The notes under the pieces are model-generated. The model worked only from the letters and a program-made list of their open reading frames with translations. It was not told the DNA's origin and made no database searches. This document shows, in pieces, positions 31,201 to 40,637 of a stretch of 64,000 bases of DNA (positions are counted from its first letter, which is position 1; each line of letters begins with the position of its first letter). This DNA comes from Wolfiporia cocos. Lineage: Eukaryota > Basidiomycota > Agaricomycetes > Polyporales > Phaeolaceae. The stretch lies in NCBI GenBank assembly GCA_029448655.1, contig JACCLO010000002.1, positions 5,146,001 to 5,210,000 of the forward strand, in the 5' to 3' direction. The translations under genes were made by a program, and so were the position numbers.

Positions 31201-32448
31201 TTCGTCAAGTGGAAAGGCTATGCCACGGCCGATAATTCATGGGAAGATGAGGGGAACTTGGAGCACTCCAAGGAACTGATAAAAGACTACCACAAGACGA
31301 GAATCAGGACAACCCCGACACTCGAAAACAGGACAGTAATAGTATGTCGACGACTCGCCACCAGCTCCCCCGCCGTACCACGACCCCTGGCGATGCAGAT
31401 CGTCGAGAAGGCCGACCGCGAGGTACGCCACCAAGAAGGTACTCCCCCCAGCATCTACAGATTAGACACGCCCTCCTCTGGTACAGGGCCGAGGGACCTT
31501 TTGCTGGCCGAGCCAATGGCTGGACGGCCCTCTTCGACATCGCGCAGGATCTCACCCACGTCTACAGCTCGTACCAGAATATCACCGAGGACCTCGTCCG
31601 AATGGAGGGGCAGATCAGAGCGCAGAGAGAGGGACTCGAGTTACTCACCGACAGACTTATCAACCGACTGGCCGCCACCACGACGGCCCGACTACGACAC
31701 GCGCTCAACGACTTCGAGGATCGCGAGCACGCTACTCCCAACCGACCCGAATACGTACCACGACCCGCCCGCTTTTTCACCACCGACGAGCGACGCCGAG
31801 TTGCAAGGCCGTTTAATTTTATGGAGGGCGATAGAGTATTATTTCCACTGCCTACCGAGACTCAGAGGGCCCGCCGAACGGGAGTTAGAGACCCGACGCC
31901 ACGTATTCCTGGTATGGGAGGCAACGGGAGACGTGAACCACCTGCACGCCCGACGAGCCCTAGGGCTACCCCAGAACAACAGCAAAGAGCGAATAGCACG
32001 CCGCCTATTCGACGATCTCCATCAGTGCAGAGCATTACCCGCGAGGAGTTTGAGCGAGGTGCGAGGGAACACGAACGAGACACCGCCTCCCTACCCACAT
32101 GGGCGCAACGGAACCTCCACCACGCCGCCCACCACTGGAGATACCGACACAACGAATATCTCAGAGATATCCCTTCCCTACGGGTACCAGCGAGGCCCTC
32201 ACCTGAACAACCCTGTCGGCAGTGTGGATCCGCTAGCCACTGGATCCTCGACTGCCCCGACTATATTTGCAGAGCTTGTGGGCTCAATCAACCAGGTCAT
32301 CGACAGAATGAATGCCGCCAACACTTCGTATGGCGAACTCCTACGACCCCGTCCCTCAGCGGGAACGGCGACATCTACAACGAACAGGACGCCGAGGCAC
32401 TCTGAGGAGAGGAACTTGGAAAATTCGTCGAGGCCGACGAATGTCTAG
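28219..32448 (+). CDS. pol: Pol C-terminal part, copy 1: RT, RNase H, integrase, chromodomain
   Basis: After the solo LTR the pol frame resumes; the first ATG is 28408 but copy 2 shows that translation normally runs through. Counting from 28408, RT has LRPCQDYRYLNE, KMDLRAGYNN and the catalytic YMDD (residues 192-195). RNase H has ILETDASQFATGA, YEIYDRELLGIV and RSDHQNL. Integrase has the HHCC zinc finger (HDTIPAGHPGIWG .. CAICQQMK) and D,D(35)E residues in VDFVTDLP, ISDRGPQF and HPQTDGQTERMNQQIE. A GPY-type module (GPFTITEKMGPTTYRLQLP) is followed by a chromodomain EYEVEAILADRW..YFVKWKGY..NSWEDEGNL at about residues 912-963. The frame then stays open to 32448, but that tail overlaps ORF3 and is probably not the selected reading. 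Confidence 0.93.
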   Translation, partial: YTPEEYEAIRRFAKDNPRIIGKKGETRKKFQTKIQIINAVRKALTKSQEFAQKTPEPERTIEEMVPKHLLDFAKVFSKESAAASPPSRPWDHAIELKPDFVPKDCKVYALSPKEQQALDEFLKENLAKGFIVPSKSPMASPFFFVPKKDSGLRPCQDYRYLNEGTIKNVYPLPLISELLEKLKGAKIFTKMDLRAGYNNVRIKKGDEWKAAFKTNRGLYEPTVMFFGLCNAPGTFQAMMNEILKEEILEGWVLVYMDDILIFSENEKVHKERERRILQRLVDNHLFVKPEKCAFGVDRVKFLGLVITPGNIQMDPAKLNGIKEWPTPRNLKEVRSFLGFANFYRKFIDHYSTHARPLVDLTKTVTGTGFQWTEKEQKAFEFMKKAFTTAPALGTPDKEKPFILETDASQFATGAVLKQTDETGRERPVGYLSQSLTSTERNYEIYDRELLGIVRALEEWRHLLEGAPHRILIRSDHQNLTYWRSAQRLNRRQARWHLFLSQFDLKLQHVPGRKLVMADTLSRLYHLDESNEDNEGITMIPDELVVHAIQIPIIDRIKDASDRDESAEQAIRALAGTGEFPARTTADEWQQTDGILLYRSRMYVPRDESLRQDVISKYHDTIPAGHPGIWGTTVQVKTHFWWPDMGKMIAEYVRGCAICQQMKPDRNPLKPPLQPIPTREDALPFSQCSVDFVTDLPRVGKYDSMMVIVDHGLSKAISLTPCDKTITSEGAAEIFHRKIYSQYGIPRKIISDRGPQFASKLFKELCRLQGTESATSTAYHPQTDGQTERMNQQIEVYLRIYCMNDLFQWVQRLPDVEFAHNTRRTENRPAPLETILGYIPRGFPDYDRVGNVPAAVDRIKKIKEARKMAFIAHELAQKRMAGRFFRELPKLEKGDKVWLDAKNLTIPYESNKLAPKREGPFTITEKMGPTTYRLQLPMSWKVHPVFHAALLKPFKETRTHGPNYLRPPPDVIKGQEEYEVEAILADRWKGKKHQYFVKWKGYATADNSWEDEGNLEHSKELIKDYHKTRIRTTPTLENRTVIVCRRLATSSPAVPRPLAMQIVEKADREVRHQEGTPPSIYRLDTPSSGTGPRDLLLAEPMAGRPSSTSRRISPTSTARTRISPRTSSEWRGRSERRERDSSYSPTDLSTDWPPPRRPDYDTRSTTSRIASTLLPTDPNTYHDPPAFSPPTSDAELQGRLILWRAIEYYFHCLPRLRGPAERELETRRHVFLVWEATGDVNHLHARRALGLPQNNSKERIARRLFDDLHQCRALPARSLSEVRGNTNETPPPYPHGRNGTSTTPPTTGDTDTTNISEISLPYGYQRGPHLNNPVGSVDPLATGSSTAPTIFAELVGSINQVIDRMNAANTSYGELLRPRPSAGTATSTTNRTPRHSEERNLENSSRPTNV
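31344..32405 (+). CDS. ORF3: overlapping zinc-knuckle protein of unknown function
   Basis: This 353-residue ORF lies in the -1 frame relative to pol and starts at an ATG 31344 (MSTTRHQLPRRTTTPGDADR). After a basic N-terminus it has a helical, coiled-coil-like segment (LFDIAQDLTHVYSSYQNITE .. LELLTDRLINRL). A Pro/Arg-rich middle follows, then two cysteine knuckles: CRQCGSASHWILDC (CX2CX4HX4C) and CRACGLNQPGHRQNEC (CX2CX6HX4C). Copy 2 has the same reading in pieces (58689-59751). Base changes between the copies are largely synonymous here and missense in the overlapping pol tail. Role unknown; a nucleic-acid-binding accessory or second nucleocapsid is inferred from the knuckles. Confidence 0.78.
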   Translation: MSTTRHQLPRRTTTPGDADRREGRPRGTPPRRYSPQHLQIRHALLWYRAEGPFAGRANGWTALFDIAQDLTHVYSSYQNITEDLVRMEGQIRAQREGLELLTDRLINRLAATTTARLRHALNDFEDREHATPNRPEYVPRPARFFTTDERRRVARPFNFMEGDRVLFPLPTETQRARRTGVRDPTPRIPGMGGNGRREPPARPTSPRATPEQQQRANSTPPIRRSPSVQSITREEFERGAREHERDTASLPTWAQRNLHHAAHHWRYRHNEYLRDIPSLRVPARPSPEQPCRQCGSASHWILDCPDYICRACGLNQPGHRQNECRQHFVWRTPTTPSLSGNGDIYNEQDAEAL

Positions 32449-32459
32449 GGAGGGGCTGA

Positions 32460-33167
32460 TGTTACGGTTATTCTAATTTTTCGAATATCGACAGAACTCA
32501 CCATTGGGCGAATACGATACAGGGACTTGTTGCGCAACCAACTCCCCTGGCTACTCGTGACTCTACTGGGCACATCCCCGGTTGTACTAGTCTATAGGGC
32601 GCGTTTCACCTTTGGCGGATCCAACTCTGCCGCTGTTTCATGTTCATCGTTTACTAGCTGATAGATGGTGTTCAACCGCCATCATTCCTATCTATCGTCT
32701 CAGGTATATCACTACATACCTATCAAACGTTTGGTACTATAGCGTAGATAGTATCGGTGACATCTGGGACAGGCTTGACCCCTAAAACCCAACGTAGTAT
32801 ATAAATTCATGTACTTACTGTCGAGGCTCTTTAGCTCGACCTTGTTGTATAAACAAGAAGTCTTATACTCGTTCTCAAACGTAGGAAACTACGCTCAGTA
32901 TTTCTCGCTCGAGCAACTGAACGACTAAGTCCTCGAAGTGCACACTGACTTCTCGGACTTAGGCGAGTCTTATATTCTATTAGACTCGCATCTGAACAGA
33001 TAATATCCTCTAACGCGTATTGGATATTAACCGATCTCCTAAGAATTTCACTTGGGACCCGAAGGCATCTAACGAGTATTTGCCTTGCATACGGCTACAC
33101 GCCTACGTGCAGAAGAACGATCTATATTCGCGACTCGAATATACGGACGGGTATTTGACCCGTAACA
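32460..33167 (+). repeat. 3' LTR of retrotransposon copy 1
   Basis: The 708 bp LTR starts 4 nt after the polypurine tract GGGAGGGG. It differs from the 5' LTR at about 11 positions that I could see. It keeps the TATA box and the self-primer motif. Confidence 0.95.
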
Positions 33168-33172
33168 GGTGG

Positions 33173-33613
33173 AGGAGACCCCACACAGGGCACACACCAC
33201 ATTTGCAACGAGTGCAAGTGTAAGATGTTGGAAGTGCATGCGCGTCGGGCACAGCACACGGGTGTGATCTCACCACCACAGTGTGGTGCCCCTGGTAGAA
33301 TAGGGGTGGATAGGCCAGATCCGGGTATGGCGGGACCGGTTGTAGTATGGTGGCCGGGGTTAGTATAAAGTCGAGGATACTATGTACGTACTGGCATGCA
33401 TTTGTAGCCAGAACCCACCACACTGTAGTGGGGTTCCTGGCGGGCAGTAGGGTGCAGCCGCAGCCTAATGCGACCGAAATCCTACATAAGAATGGACTCA
33501 GGTGCAGGAAAGTGCATATATGCGCATGGAAAGGGAGAAAATATGACAGTAGACACACCAGATATCAGGAAGTGAGGGTGAGGAGTACCCAAAGGAGTGC
33601 AGAGGTGGGCACT
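33173..33613. other. Repeat-flanking sequence without gene
   Basis: CA/TG-rich sequence with a minus-strand open frame reaching into the LTR; nothing protein-like was recognised. Confidence 0.3.
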
Positions 33614-33618
33614 GTCCA

Positions 33619-35776
33619 TGACACACGCAACAAACTAGCACTCAACCGGGGGAAGGGGGCTCGCTCAAAGGCACCTTCCTGGTCCCGGGAACACTAGCCG
33701 TCAAAGGCCAAGACAAGTCTGAGGTTTACGCTCAAGACTGTCTGGCATATATACTCCTGAACTGTTTGTACATGTGTACGGGGGCTCTGGGGCGTCTACG
33801 TACTGGTATCTAACTGGCTATGAGCTACGGGCCGGTAATGGCATTGGAGCGCGGGGATATGCGAAGATGTCCATGGTGACGTAGCGTATAAGGGGCGGAT
33901 CAGTAGAGTAGCCAATCTATCGGGTTCGATCAGTGGTTCTCGTCGATCGTGGGTGCGCCGGTAATGGCGGGGTTCTAAGTCCATGATCGGGCGTGGACTG
34001 CCGCGATTGAGTCTATGACCGGTGTTCCTCGTTGGTCGTGTACATGCCAGTAATGGCGGTGGTGATTGCTACGGTTTGTCAATCAGGGTCTGCCGTCCCA
34101 CGGGCAGGAGTCTATGCAGGTTGTGGTCAGAGGACGCGTCAGCGGCCTCGGTTCCCGAGGTTACGGTACTGAGGGTTGATCGTTCACGGCCCGGGTTCCT
34201 GACACAGTAAGCCTGTGGGACTCACCAAGTGCCTATATACTTGAGATAAGGCGACTTAGAGAGGTAGACTATACCAGCGCAGCAGGATGTGAGAGGTTAT
34301 TCTACGGCGCAAGCCGAGAGAATAATAGAACTAAAGTTATAGGGCGTCAAGCCCCTAGTTATATACATGTTTAAGGGAAGGTCACGTGCTACTAGCTAGT
34401 CGTTACCTTTCCGGGTTATGTGGCTTTGCCAAGTGGCGAAGCTTATCTTATCTACTGTTTATGGACTCTACATAGAATGGCCGTGGCAAGGCCCTAATGG
34501 CCGAACCAATCGTATGAGAGGGTTTTGTGTGTATTATCATATGAACGCGAGCACAGCCCGGGTATATGGGAAGCCGGTTGCCGGATACCGTGAGGTATAA
34601 TGGCGATTGGCCGTGCTTCGTTGGATGACCAAGGCGAGGCGCCGAGGTCGTTATGCCATTGGACGGGAAGTACCGTGGCATGTGTTACAGCCCGGTCCGG
34701 ATGGTTACCGGGGCATGTATTGGACTTAGCCGTGAGGCGAGGTCCGGTGTTTGGGCGACGCCGTGATGGCAGAAGCCCGGGACTTGGAGAACACCGAGTC
34801 CGTGGGAGGCCGAGGAGGCCGTGACCTATAGCGATATAGCCTTGGTGCTATTATAGTGCTGTATGGTCGTGTTGCCATTATTATGCGAAGGCGTGGCGCG
34901 CCTGAGGTGCCATTGTGATCAAGGATCTTATGGCGGTGGGAAGCCGCGAAGGCCGACCCAATAGTACAAGGCCGCGAGGCACTGTTTGTACATGTGGACA
35001 TTATTATGCGAGCGTGCCGCGCTCGGCCTATCATTATGATCTAGGATCTATGACGTGGCTGGTCTTGCTCTGACGGGCGAGACCTGTATGACGTAGCTGT
35101 AACTATGCTATTGGACCGGAAGGTGCCGCAGCGTTATGTAAGCTGGTCATGTGGTGATAAGCCCAGTTAAGAGCTTGTCGTGGTGGCAATGGGAGTTAAC
35201 CCGTAGATAACTTGTAGGTAGACGTATAAATCCCAGGTAATTGCTATAATCTATAGGAAAAATGCTGTAAGCCCCAGATAAATCTGTGACAGTTCCCAGA
35301 GGTTGCGGTACTGGAGGGAAGCGTAACGTAGACTCGTAGACTAAGGTCTAGTGCCTGTAATGGGGAGTGTCCGTGCGGTAGGGACGCGAGGTGTTAGGTT
35401 TAATGTTCTGGGTCACGTGTGAGTGTAGACTGGGCCCCTAGTTGGCGTATAGCGTAGTGTGCGATGGTGGTTTAGCCTGAGGTTGTACAAGGCGTACCGT
35501 CGTGCTATCATAGCCTGTTGGACTCTAGGGGTCAGCTCGTGACTCCGGGGTTTAGGGACTAGGCAGCGTATGTCTTGCTGCCGGGACTTGGACTGAGCTT
35601 AGGGTTAGACTGCTGGTGGCCTGCTAGTGCCCGTAGTGGTCTGTATAGCGGAGGGCTCCTACTAGCGTTGCCGTGGGATTCCAGCTGGGCTCAGATAGAG
35701 TGCTGTAGCGTGCGTACGGCGTGAATGGGGTGTCAACCTAGCGTGTTCTACTAGGCTTTGAAATTGGCTTGTGACA
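33619..35776. mobile_element. Solo LTR (family D), interrupted by a second solo LTR
   Basis: The ends TGACACACGC and CTTGTGACA are flanked by a perfect 5-bp duplication GTCCA (33614-33618, 35777-35781). Without the nested LTR and its duplication it is about 1.06 kb. The left part has an approximately 91-bp imperfect tandem repeat (33926-33968 resembles 34017-34059, sharing TCGT.G.GCC.GTAATGGCGG). GGTTCCCGAGGTTACGGTACTG at about 34151 recurs in altered form at 35292. Confidence 0.78.
34200..35291. mobile_element. Solo LTR, family C, nested copy
   Basis: The 1092 bp element runs from TGACACAG to TCTGTGACA, with a perfect 5-bp duplication GTTCC (34195-34199, 35292-35296). It closely matches 27120-28213 over most of its length, with scattered substitutions and small indels. 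It sits inside the family D solo LTR and is therefore younger than it. Confidence 0.92.
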
Positions 35777-35781
35777 GTCCA

Positions 35782-36360
35782 GCACTGTGTGCCTGTCATG
35801 ACAAGAAGCTTAACAGCAGTAGGGTTAGTAGGGCATGCACTGGAGGGAGAAAGGAATAGGCATACTGCGCACCCAGCGAGCAGGGCCGCAAGTAATGATC
35901 ACAATGCATGGTGCCAAGAGGGGAAGGAGAAAGAGAGATGAGGGAGAGAGAGAGCGGCGGACGCGTCAACTTCGAGAGGACGCCACATAGATTGAAGGAG
36001 AGAGAAGATTGGACATGTCGACAGTGACAAAAGCCAGCATTTCCCGGTCAAGGAAGGGACTTACTAAATTGGACGGGAGGTCACACTCAGATACCCAGAC
36101 ACCTCCCACACTAGTATGTGCACTCAGCTTCATGTGCTTTATAATGGGTAGTAGCCAATCCTGGACCATCACCTGTACTTAACAGGGTGCCGCCATCGAT
36201 GTTCTCCTTGCTTCTATCCTTACGGTGGTTGTAACCTGTAGTACATGTATCCATGACTTCCTGTTTAGTGTGCTCTCTGAGGATCTATGCTTAGACCATG
36301 CCTCTTGTGACTGCCATTAGTACTGTTGTGCTCATTAGTCCTGCAGTGAATATGTACATC
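35782..36360. other. Intergenic stretch, no supported gene
   Basis: Purine-rich GGAGAGAGAG sequence occurs near 35920-35960. The remaining sequence has no recognised gene. Confidence 0.3.
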
Positions 36361-36561
36361 TTCTTTAATCCTGTGAAATAACATTTCAGTCCTCTATGAT
36401 CCTGCAACTAATATTCCAGTCCTCATTGATCCTGCAAATAATATTTCAGTCCTCATGGATCCTGCAAATAACATGTCGGTCCTCATTAAGCTTGAAAATA
36501 GGATTTCAGTCCTCGTTGATCCTACAAATTATATTTCAGTCCTCATTGATCCTGCCAGTAC
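36361..36561 (+). repeat. 30-bp tandem repeat, about 6-7 units
   Basis: Five full 30-bp units start at 36387 (CAGTCCTC..TGATCCTGCAAATAATATT), with partial units on both sides. Because 30 is a multiple of 3 the array is open in frame and would give a 10-residue periodic peptide. I see no evidence that it is translated. Confidence 0.85.
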
Positions 36562-36570
36562 CCTGCACGT

Positions 36571-37358
36571 TAGTCTCGTCCCCAGACCTTGCACGTGGCT
36601 GCTGCCACTCGGGAGGACCCGAGCGGAGTGCGAAAAACATATTGCAGCAGCCACTGTACAAGGTCTGGTGGGTTTCGTCAGGGCGGGTGTAGGTGACCCC
36701 GTCTCGTGATCGCGACGCTGGCCTACAGCGCGACGCGCATCCTCACAATTGTACTTGTATGCTACCTGATTTCGCAGAATCACTGTCATAATGCCCTCTA
36801 AGCAAACTCACGCAGACTGCGACGTTAACGATATGCTCAATGCGGCGCGTACTGTGGCCGAGAAATGTTGCCAATATTATACTCATCCGCAGATACACGC
36901 CGCTTAGTCACCGAGAAATTCCAAAACGTATTTGGGGCTGACAGAGTGCAGTACGACTGACAGCTTGATGTCAGGGAGGCACTGCTGCTGCACCTAGACT
37001 CCGTTGTCACTGCCGGCACAGGATCGGGCAAAACTGGACTGGTTTTGATGTCTGATGAGATGGTGGCAAAGTCGTGATTGTCGTTGTTAAGCTCAGACAT
37101 TATGATTTAAAGTGATAAGATGGTGCAGTACGGCATAGACGCGGCCAGCTACGCTTCGCGTGCGTTTGTGAGCTCATCGAGTGCGACGCGTCGCGCGCTG
37201 TACGCCACACCAGCATCGCGGTCACGAGACGGGGTCACCTACACCCGCCCTGACGAACCCACCAGACCTGTGGCACCTGCAATATGTTTTTCGCACTCCA
37301 CCCGGACATGTCCGGGCTGCAGGTGCCACGTGAGGTATCAGGTCTGGAACCGAGACTA
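36571..37358. mobile_element. Mutator-like (MULE) MITE, 788 bp
   Basis: Inverted repeats of about 190 bp (36571-36760 against 37358-37170) begin TAGTCTCG and end CGAGACTA. The element is flanked by a perfect 9-bp duplication CCTGCACGT (36562-36570, 37359-37367). Long TIRs with a 9-bp TSD are typical of Mutator-like elements. The interior of about 400 bp has no recognisable transposase, so it is non-autonomous. An interior GTGCGAAAAACATATTGCA block is kept in both arms. Confidence 0.82.
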
Positions 37359-38526
37359 CCTGCACGTAGTATCTGCTCGTATCTATTTACAATAGTTAGC
37401 GGACTAGATATGAGGGTTCGCATTTTGCCGATGTAGGAGCCTGAGTATTATCAGTGTGTAAATTTACCGGTATGAGCTATCAGTAACAGATTGCCACTGT
37501 GCACACTTTTGTTTGTGTTATAATCACAATCTGAACTCGTCTGAATCATGCCTTGATCTGTCTAAATCAGCCGACTTAAGAAAGAAGTGAATCTACTGGA
37601 GTAAGTCGTCCATAAATGAGTGACTTCACATCCTGATTGTCTGAATCAAGGCAAGTAAAGCAATTGCGATTTCAGGACATTGTAGTTTTGGTGATGTTAG
37701 TACCTAGATGCGGACGAATCAAGATACCTCTGTCGCCCGTGATCCTATGCTTTTGCTGAGACAGATCTCTGGTATATCCCAGGAATAGAAACTCACACCT
37801 TATCTCGTACTATGCGTGAGGATTGGTGACAGTGTCGCTGGAGCGGCATCGTCTTCACCTTTGTCCAATATTGCGAGCGCCTTCGCGTTACGTTATAGAT
37901 GCATTCAGATCTTTGCGCTTTCTCGACATACATTGCAGATTGATACACACATTCCCTGCAACAGGAATATGAGCTATAACATAGGAACTTGCATGTGCGT
38001 ACCTTATACAGAATTTATGCGGGTCTCAATTATAATACGTTCATTTAAAATTGGTTGGGCACGCCACACGTGACTGTGACATGTCGCGTCTACCAGTAAT
38101 ATTTGAGGCTTTGAGGCACCATCTCCTACCTTAAACTTCGCAACCATTACAGTCGCTCATGCTTGGGTCGCGCGATGAAATACAAGACTCTGCATTCGTC
38201 GCACCTGCATGGAACTCCAGTCACTGCAGGATTGTGTTTAGGGCAGACGCAGATAGACGTCTCCAAGGCTGTCCAATCACTCACATTCTCTTGTATATGA
38301 GTCTCGAAATTACAAACAATCTACATCAGTTACGCAGGTCTCAAAGGGACTTCAAAGAGGACGACCTTCCTAAACATCTTGTATGGAATATCCGAGACAT
38401 TTACTCAAATCGCAGATTGTGTACGTTCAGGGGATGGCTCGTCGCGCTCAGTGCAAGCACCCGTAGCGACAGTGGTCGCTCATTTTACCGTGAGAAACTA
38501 TGACCTGAGTCACTGTAGTGCTGCCG

Positions 38527-38640
38527 GAAGGTAAGGTAAAGGTCACCTCGAGGTGATGGCAACGTCACCTCGGTTTACCTCGAGATAGATCAAGGTCACC
38601 TCGAGGTACCTCGAGGTGATCGAGCAAATTCGGCTAGTTT
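38527..38640. repeat. Palindromic GGTACCTCGAGGT cluster 1
   Basis: GGTCACCTCGAGGTGA, TTTACCTCGAGATAG and GGTACCTCGAGGTGATCG are crowded within about 110 bp. The cluster is preceded by GTAGTGCTGCCGGAAGG, whose relative appears inverted at the far end of cluster 2. Confidence 0.65.
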
Positions 38641-39835
38641 ACCTAATACAGTAAGCTCGAGCGCTTGATGTGAGTGGTCGTTCGGCTTTGCGAAGCTATG
38701 GGGTTGTGTTCATGGAATTTGAGTCAAACGCATTCGTAGTTAATAGACTTATACAGTGTCTGCGAAGTCTAGGGGCCCATCTAGTGTATCCACCTCGATA
38801 GTTAGCACATCATCACGCAGCTAGTTATCAGTGAAGGAGAGTCGGTCAGCACAGCTTTAAGTGAGATTATTGACAGCTGCCGTAGTATCAGCCAAGATTA
38901 GAGTTGACCCCCCATATGAGGTTGCAGTCACAGGTGCATGTTCTGTGACAGATGGTGGATGGTAATGGATATATTGCAGCTCAGCAGGAACGAGGAATGG
39001 AGAGGGCCAATGCAAAAGCACGACGTACAGTGTTCTAGTAGTCCTTGGCACAAACTCATCCTTTGTCCTCAGTTCTGAACCTATGGCCTTCATGTTGTAC
39101 ATACATCATATATGATGATTGTAAATGATCCTGAAAAATTCTTGAGCATGTAGGATCCCTCCAGCGTGAATGGCTGCAATAAAACTGCCAATTTAGCTGC
39201 GTCTGACCCGGTTTCAAGTTGTGTGGCCATGATCCCACGTAAATTAGGCCATTTAAAATTATAGAAAAACTTGCCAGTGTTCACACATATGAAATACATT
39301 GGATATTTGTTCTCTATACTGTTGCTGAATATGGGATGCGTACTATGGATTCGAAAGTCGCAGAAGCGTGACATATTGCCGCGGGCGCGTCCGCGCGATC
39401 GCAACGGAAGCGCCCGTTACGTGACACAAATAGTGCGTTGGGAGATCTGTTCGGTAGATACCTCATTATCAGCAACACAGAAGCTAGGGTCGATTAAAAT
39501 GTGAATATACGAGCCATACTCACGAGAGACGAGTCTCGTCAAGAGCATGAATGGCCGACTGTGTGGCTCATCTGGCTCATTGTGACGTAGTGATCATTGG
39601 ACTGTCACGGATTGTCACGCCGTGCCAAGACAGCACAAATGCACGCTCTGGTCAAGTATCTTAAATCTATACCACTTCCCCTCGTTCAATCTCCTTCATA
39701 TCTCGTGTGTGTATTCCACTGAATGTAAACGAAACGTCTATGCACTCCAGATTGTAATATGCTCAGATCTACGCTCACAAGTAGTCAATCTCAAACTGCT
39801 GTGCCAAGGTACACTGTATATACCATAACCGGAAG

Positions 39836-39980
39836 AAGGTACCTCGAGGTACCTCGAGGTCACATCGGCATTTCGGCGGTTTACCTCGAGGTACCTCCAG
39901 GTAAAGCGGCATCTCGGCATGTTACCTTTGGTTACCTCGAGGTAAGAGGTACCTTGCCTTTGCGGCAGCACTACCTGAGT
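39836..39980. repeat. Palindromic GGTACCTCGAGGT cluster 2
   Basis: AAGGTACCTCGAGGTACCTC, TTTACCTCGAGGTACCTCC and GGTTACCTCGAGGTAAGAGG lie within 130 bp. The cluster is closed by CCTTTGCGGCAGCACTACC, a near reverse complement of the motif that opens cluster 1 at about 38515-38530. It may be a small foldback repeat family. Confidence 0.65.
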
Positions 39981-40637
39981 GCCGTCGGAGGCTGCAGGCT
40001 GATGGTGTACTAGACTCTCATGGCTGAAATTGAAACGCAGACATGCTCTAATTAGGTCGCTGCATATGCATATAATCCCAACTGGCCCAAGCTGTTGAGC
40101 AAAAATTACTCGCCCAAGCTCGCAAAGTTGCGACTCGGCGCTGTAGATGCGTAGCATGACCGCGAGAGCCTTGATGTAGCGTCGGGGCGGAATGAGAAGC
40201 TTAGGATCATTAAACCATGTAGTAATAAATCACTATTTTGGTATGTGCCGTGCAGCTCAACATAGGTCCTTGTACCGTTCTTACCTACCACCCTGTGTTG
40301 ACGCGATTGGCTAGTCAGCGGGAGTAAATACCCGAGTGATCTCAGCAATTATCTGCAGTGAAAGTCTCAATCTCAGTGCAAATCCGACACAATACTGCAA
40401 TGCTCGAAGCCCACAGTATCTGTATCACTGGTGCGGCCATGAGGTACTTACTCTCTAAGTGGGTGTCCAGCAGTATTGATGGTTCAGTTTTGGATTACGA
40501 TAAATTCGCACTTTACAGTAACACCCTCACCGGGAGAATACATGTATCTAGATTAACATCAAATCACAACCTGCCTAGGTATACTCGGTAACAACAGCTA
40601 AGCGTAACTTTTAGGAGTCCATCATAGTAGACGTCCT

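Larger units (their letters stand above)
23615..33167 (+). mobile_element. Ty3/gypsy chromovirus-type LTR retrotransposon, copy 1
   Basis: This is a full-length element of 9553 bp with two 708 bp LTRs and a perfect 5-bp duplication GGTGG (23610-23614, 33168-33172). The order is 5' LTR, self-priming-type PBS, gag, protease, dUTPase (broken), [1.09 kb solo LTR insertion], RT, RNase H, integrase, chromodomain, ORF3, polypurine tract GGGAGGGG (32448-32455), 3' LTR. I counted about 11 differences between the LTRs, mostly transitions (about 1.5%), so insertion is fairly recent. Gag is open, RT-to-chromodomain is open, and the protease/dUTPase region carries a 5-nt deletion plus the solo LTR. It cannot make a full Pol by itself. 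Confidence 0.95.
37368..40637. other. Gene-poor region with palindromic repeat clusters
   Basis: Several open frames exist, for example an ATG frame at 38159-38503 of 114 codons and minus frames at 39404-39090. None shows a domain, splice pattern or duplicate that would support it. Two palindromic clusters are listed separately. The 3' end runs into the OSBP gene terminus. Confidence 0.35.

Noticed and set aside
31910..32448. Pol-frame tail after the chromodomain as a genuine extra domain
   Set aside because: It looks protein-like, but copy differences are mostly missense in this frame and silent in ORF3, so it is more likely a by-product of overlap; a dual role cannot be excluded.
36387..36561. 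Coding repeat protein from the 30-bp array
   Set aside because: The open frame is a consequence of a 30-bp period; no start context, domain or flanking exon supports it.
36361..36561. CRISPR array
   Set aside because: Units are contiguous without unique spacers, and the sequence is eukaryotic.
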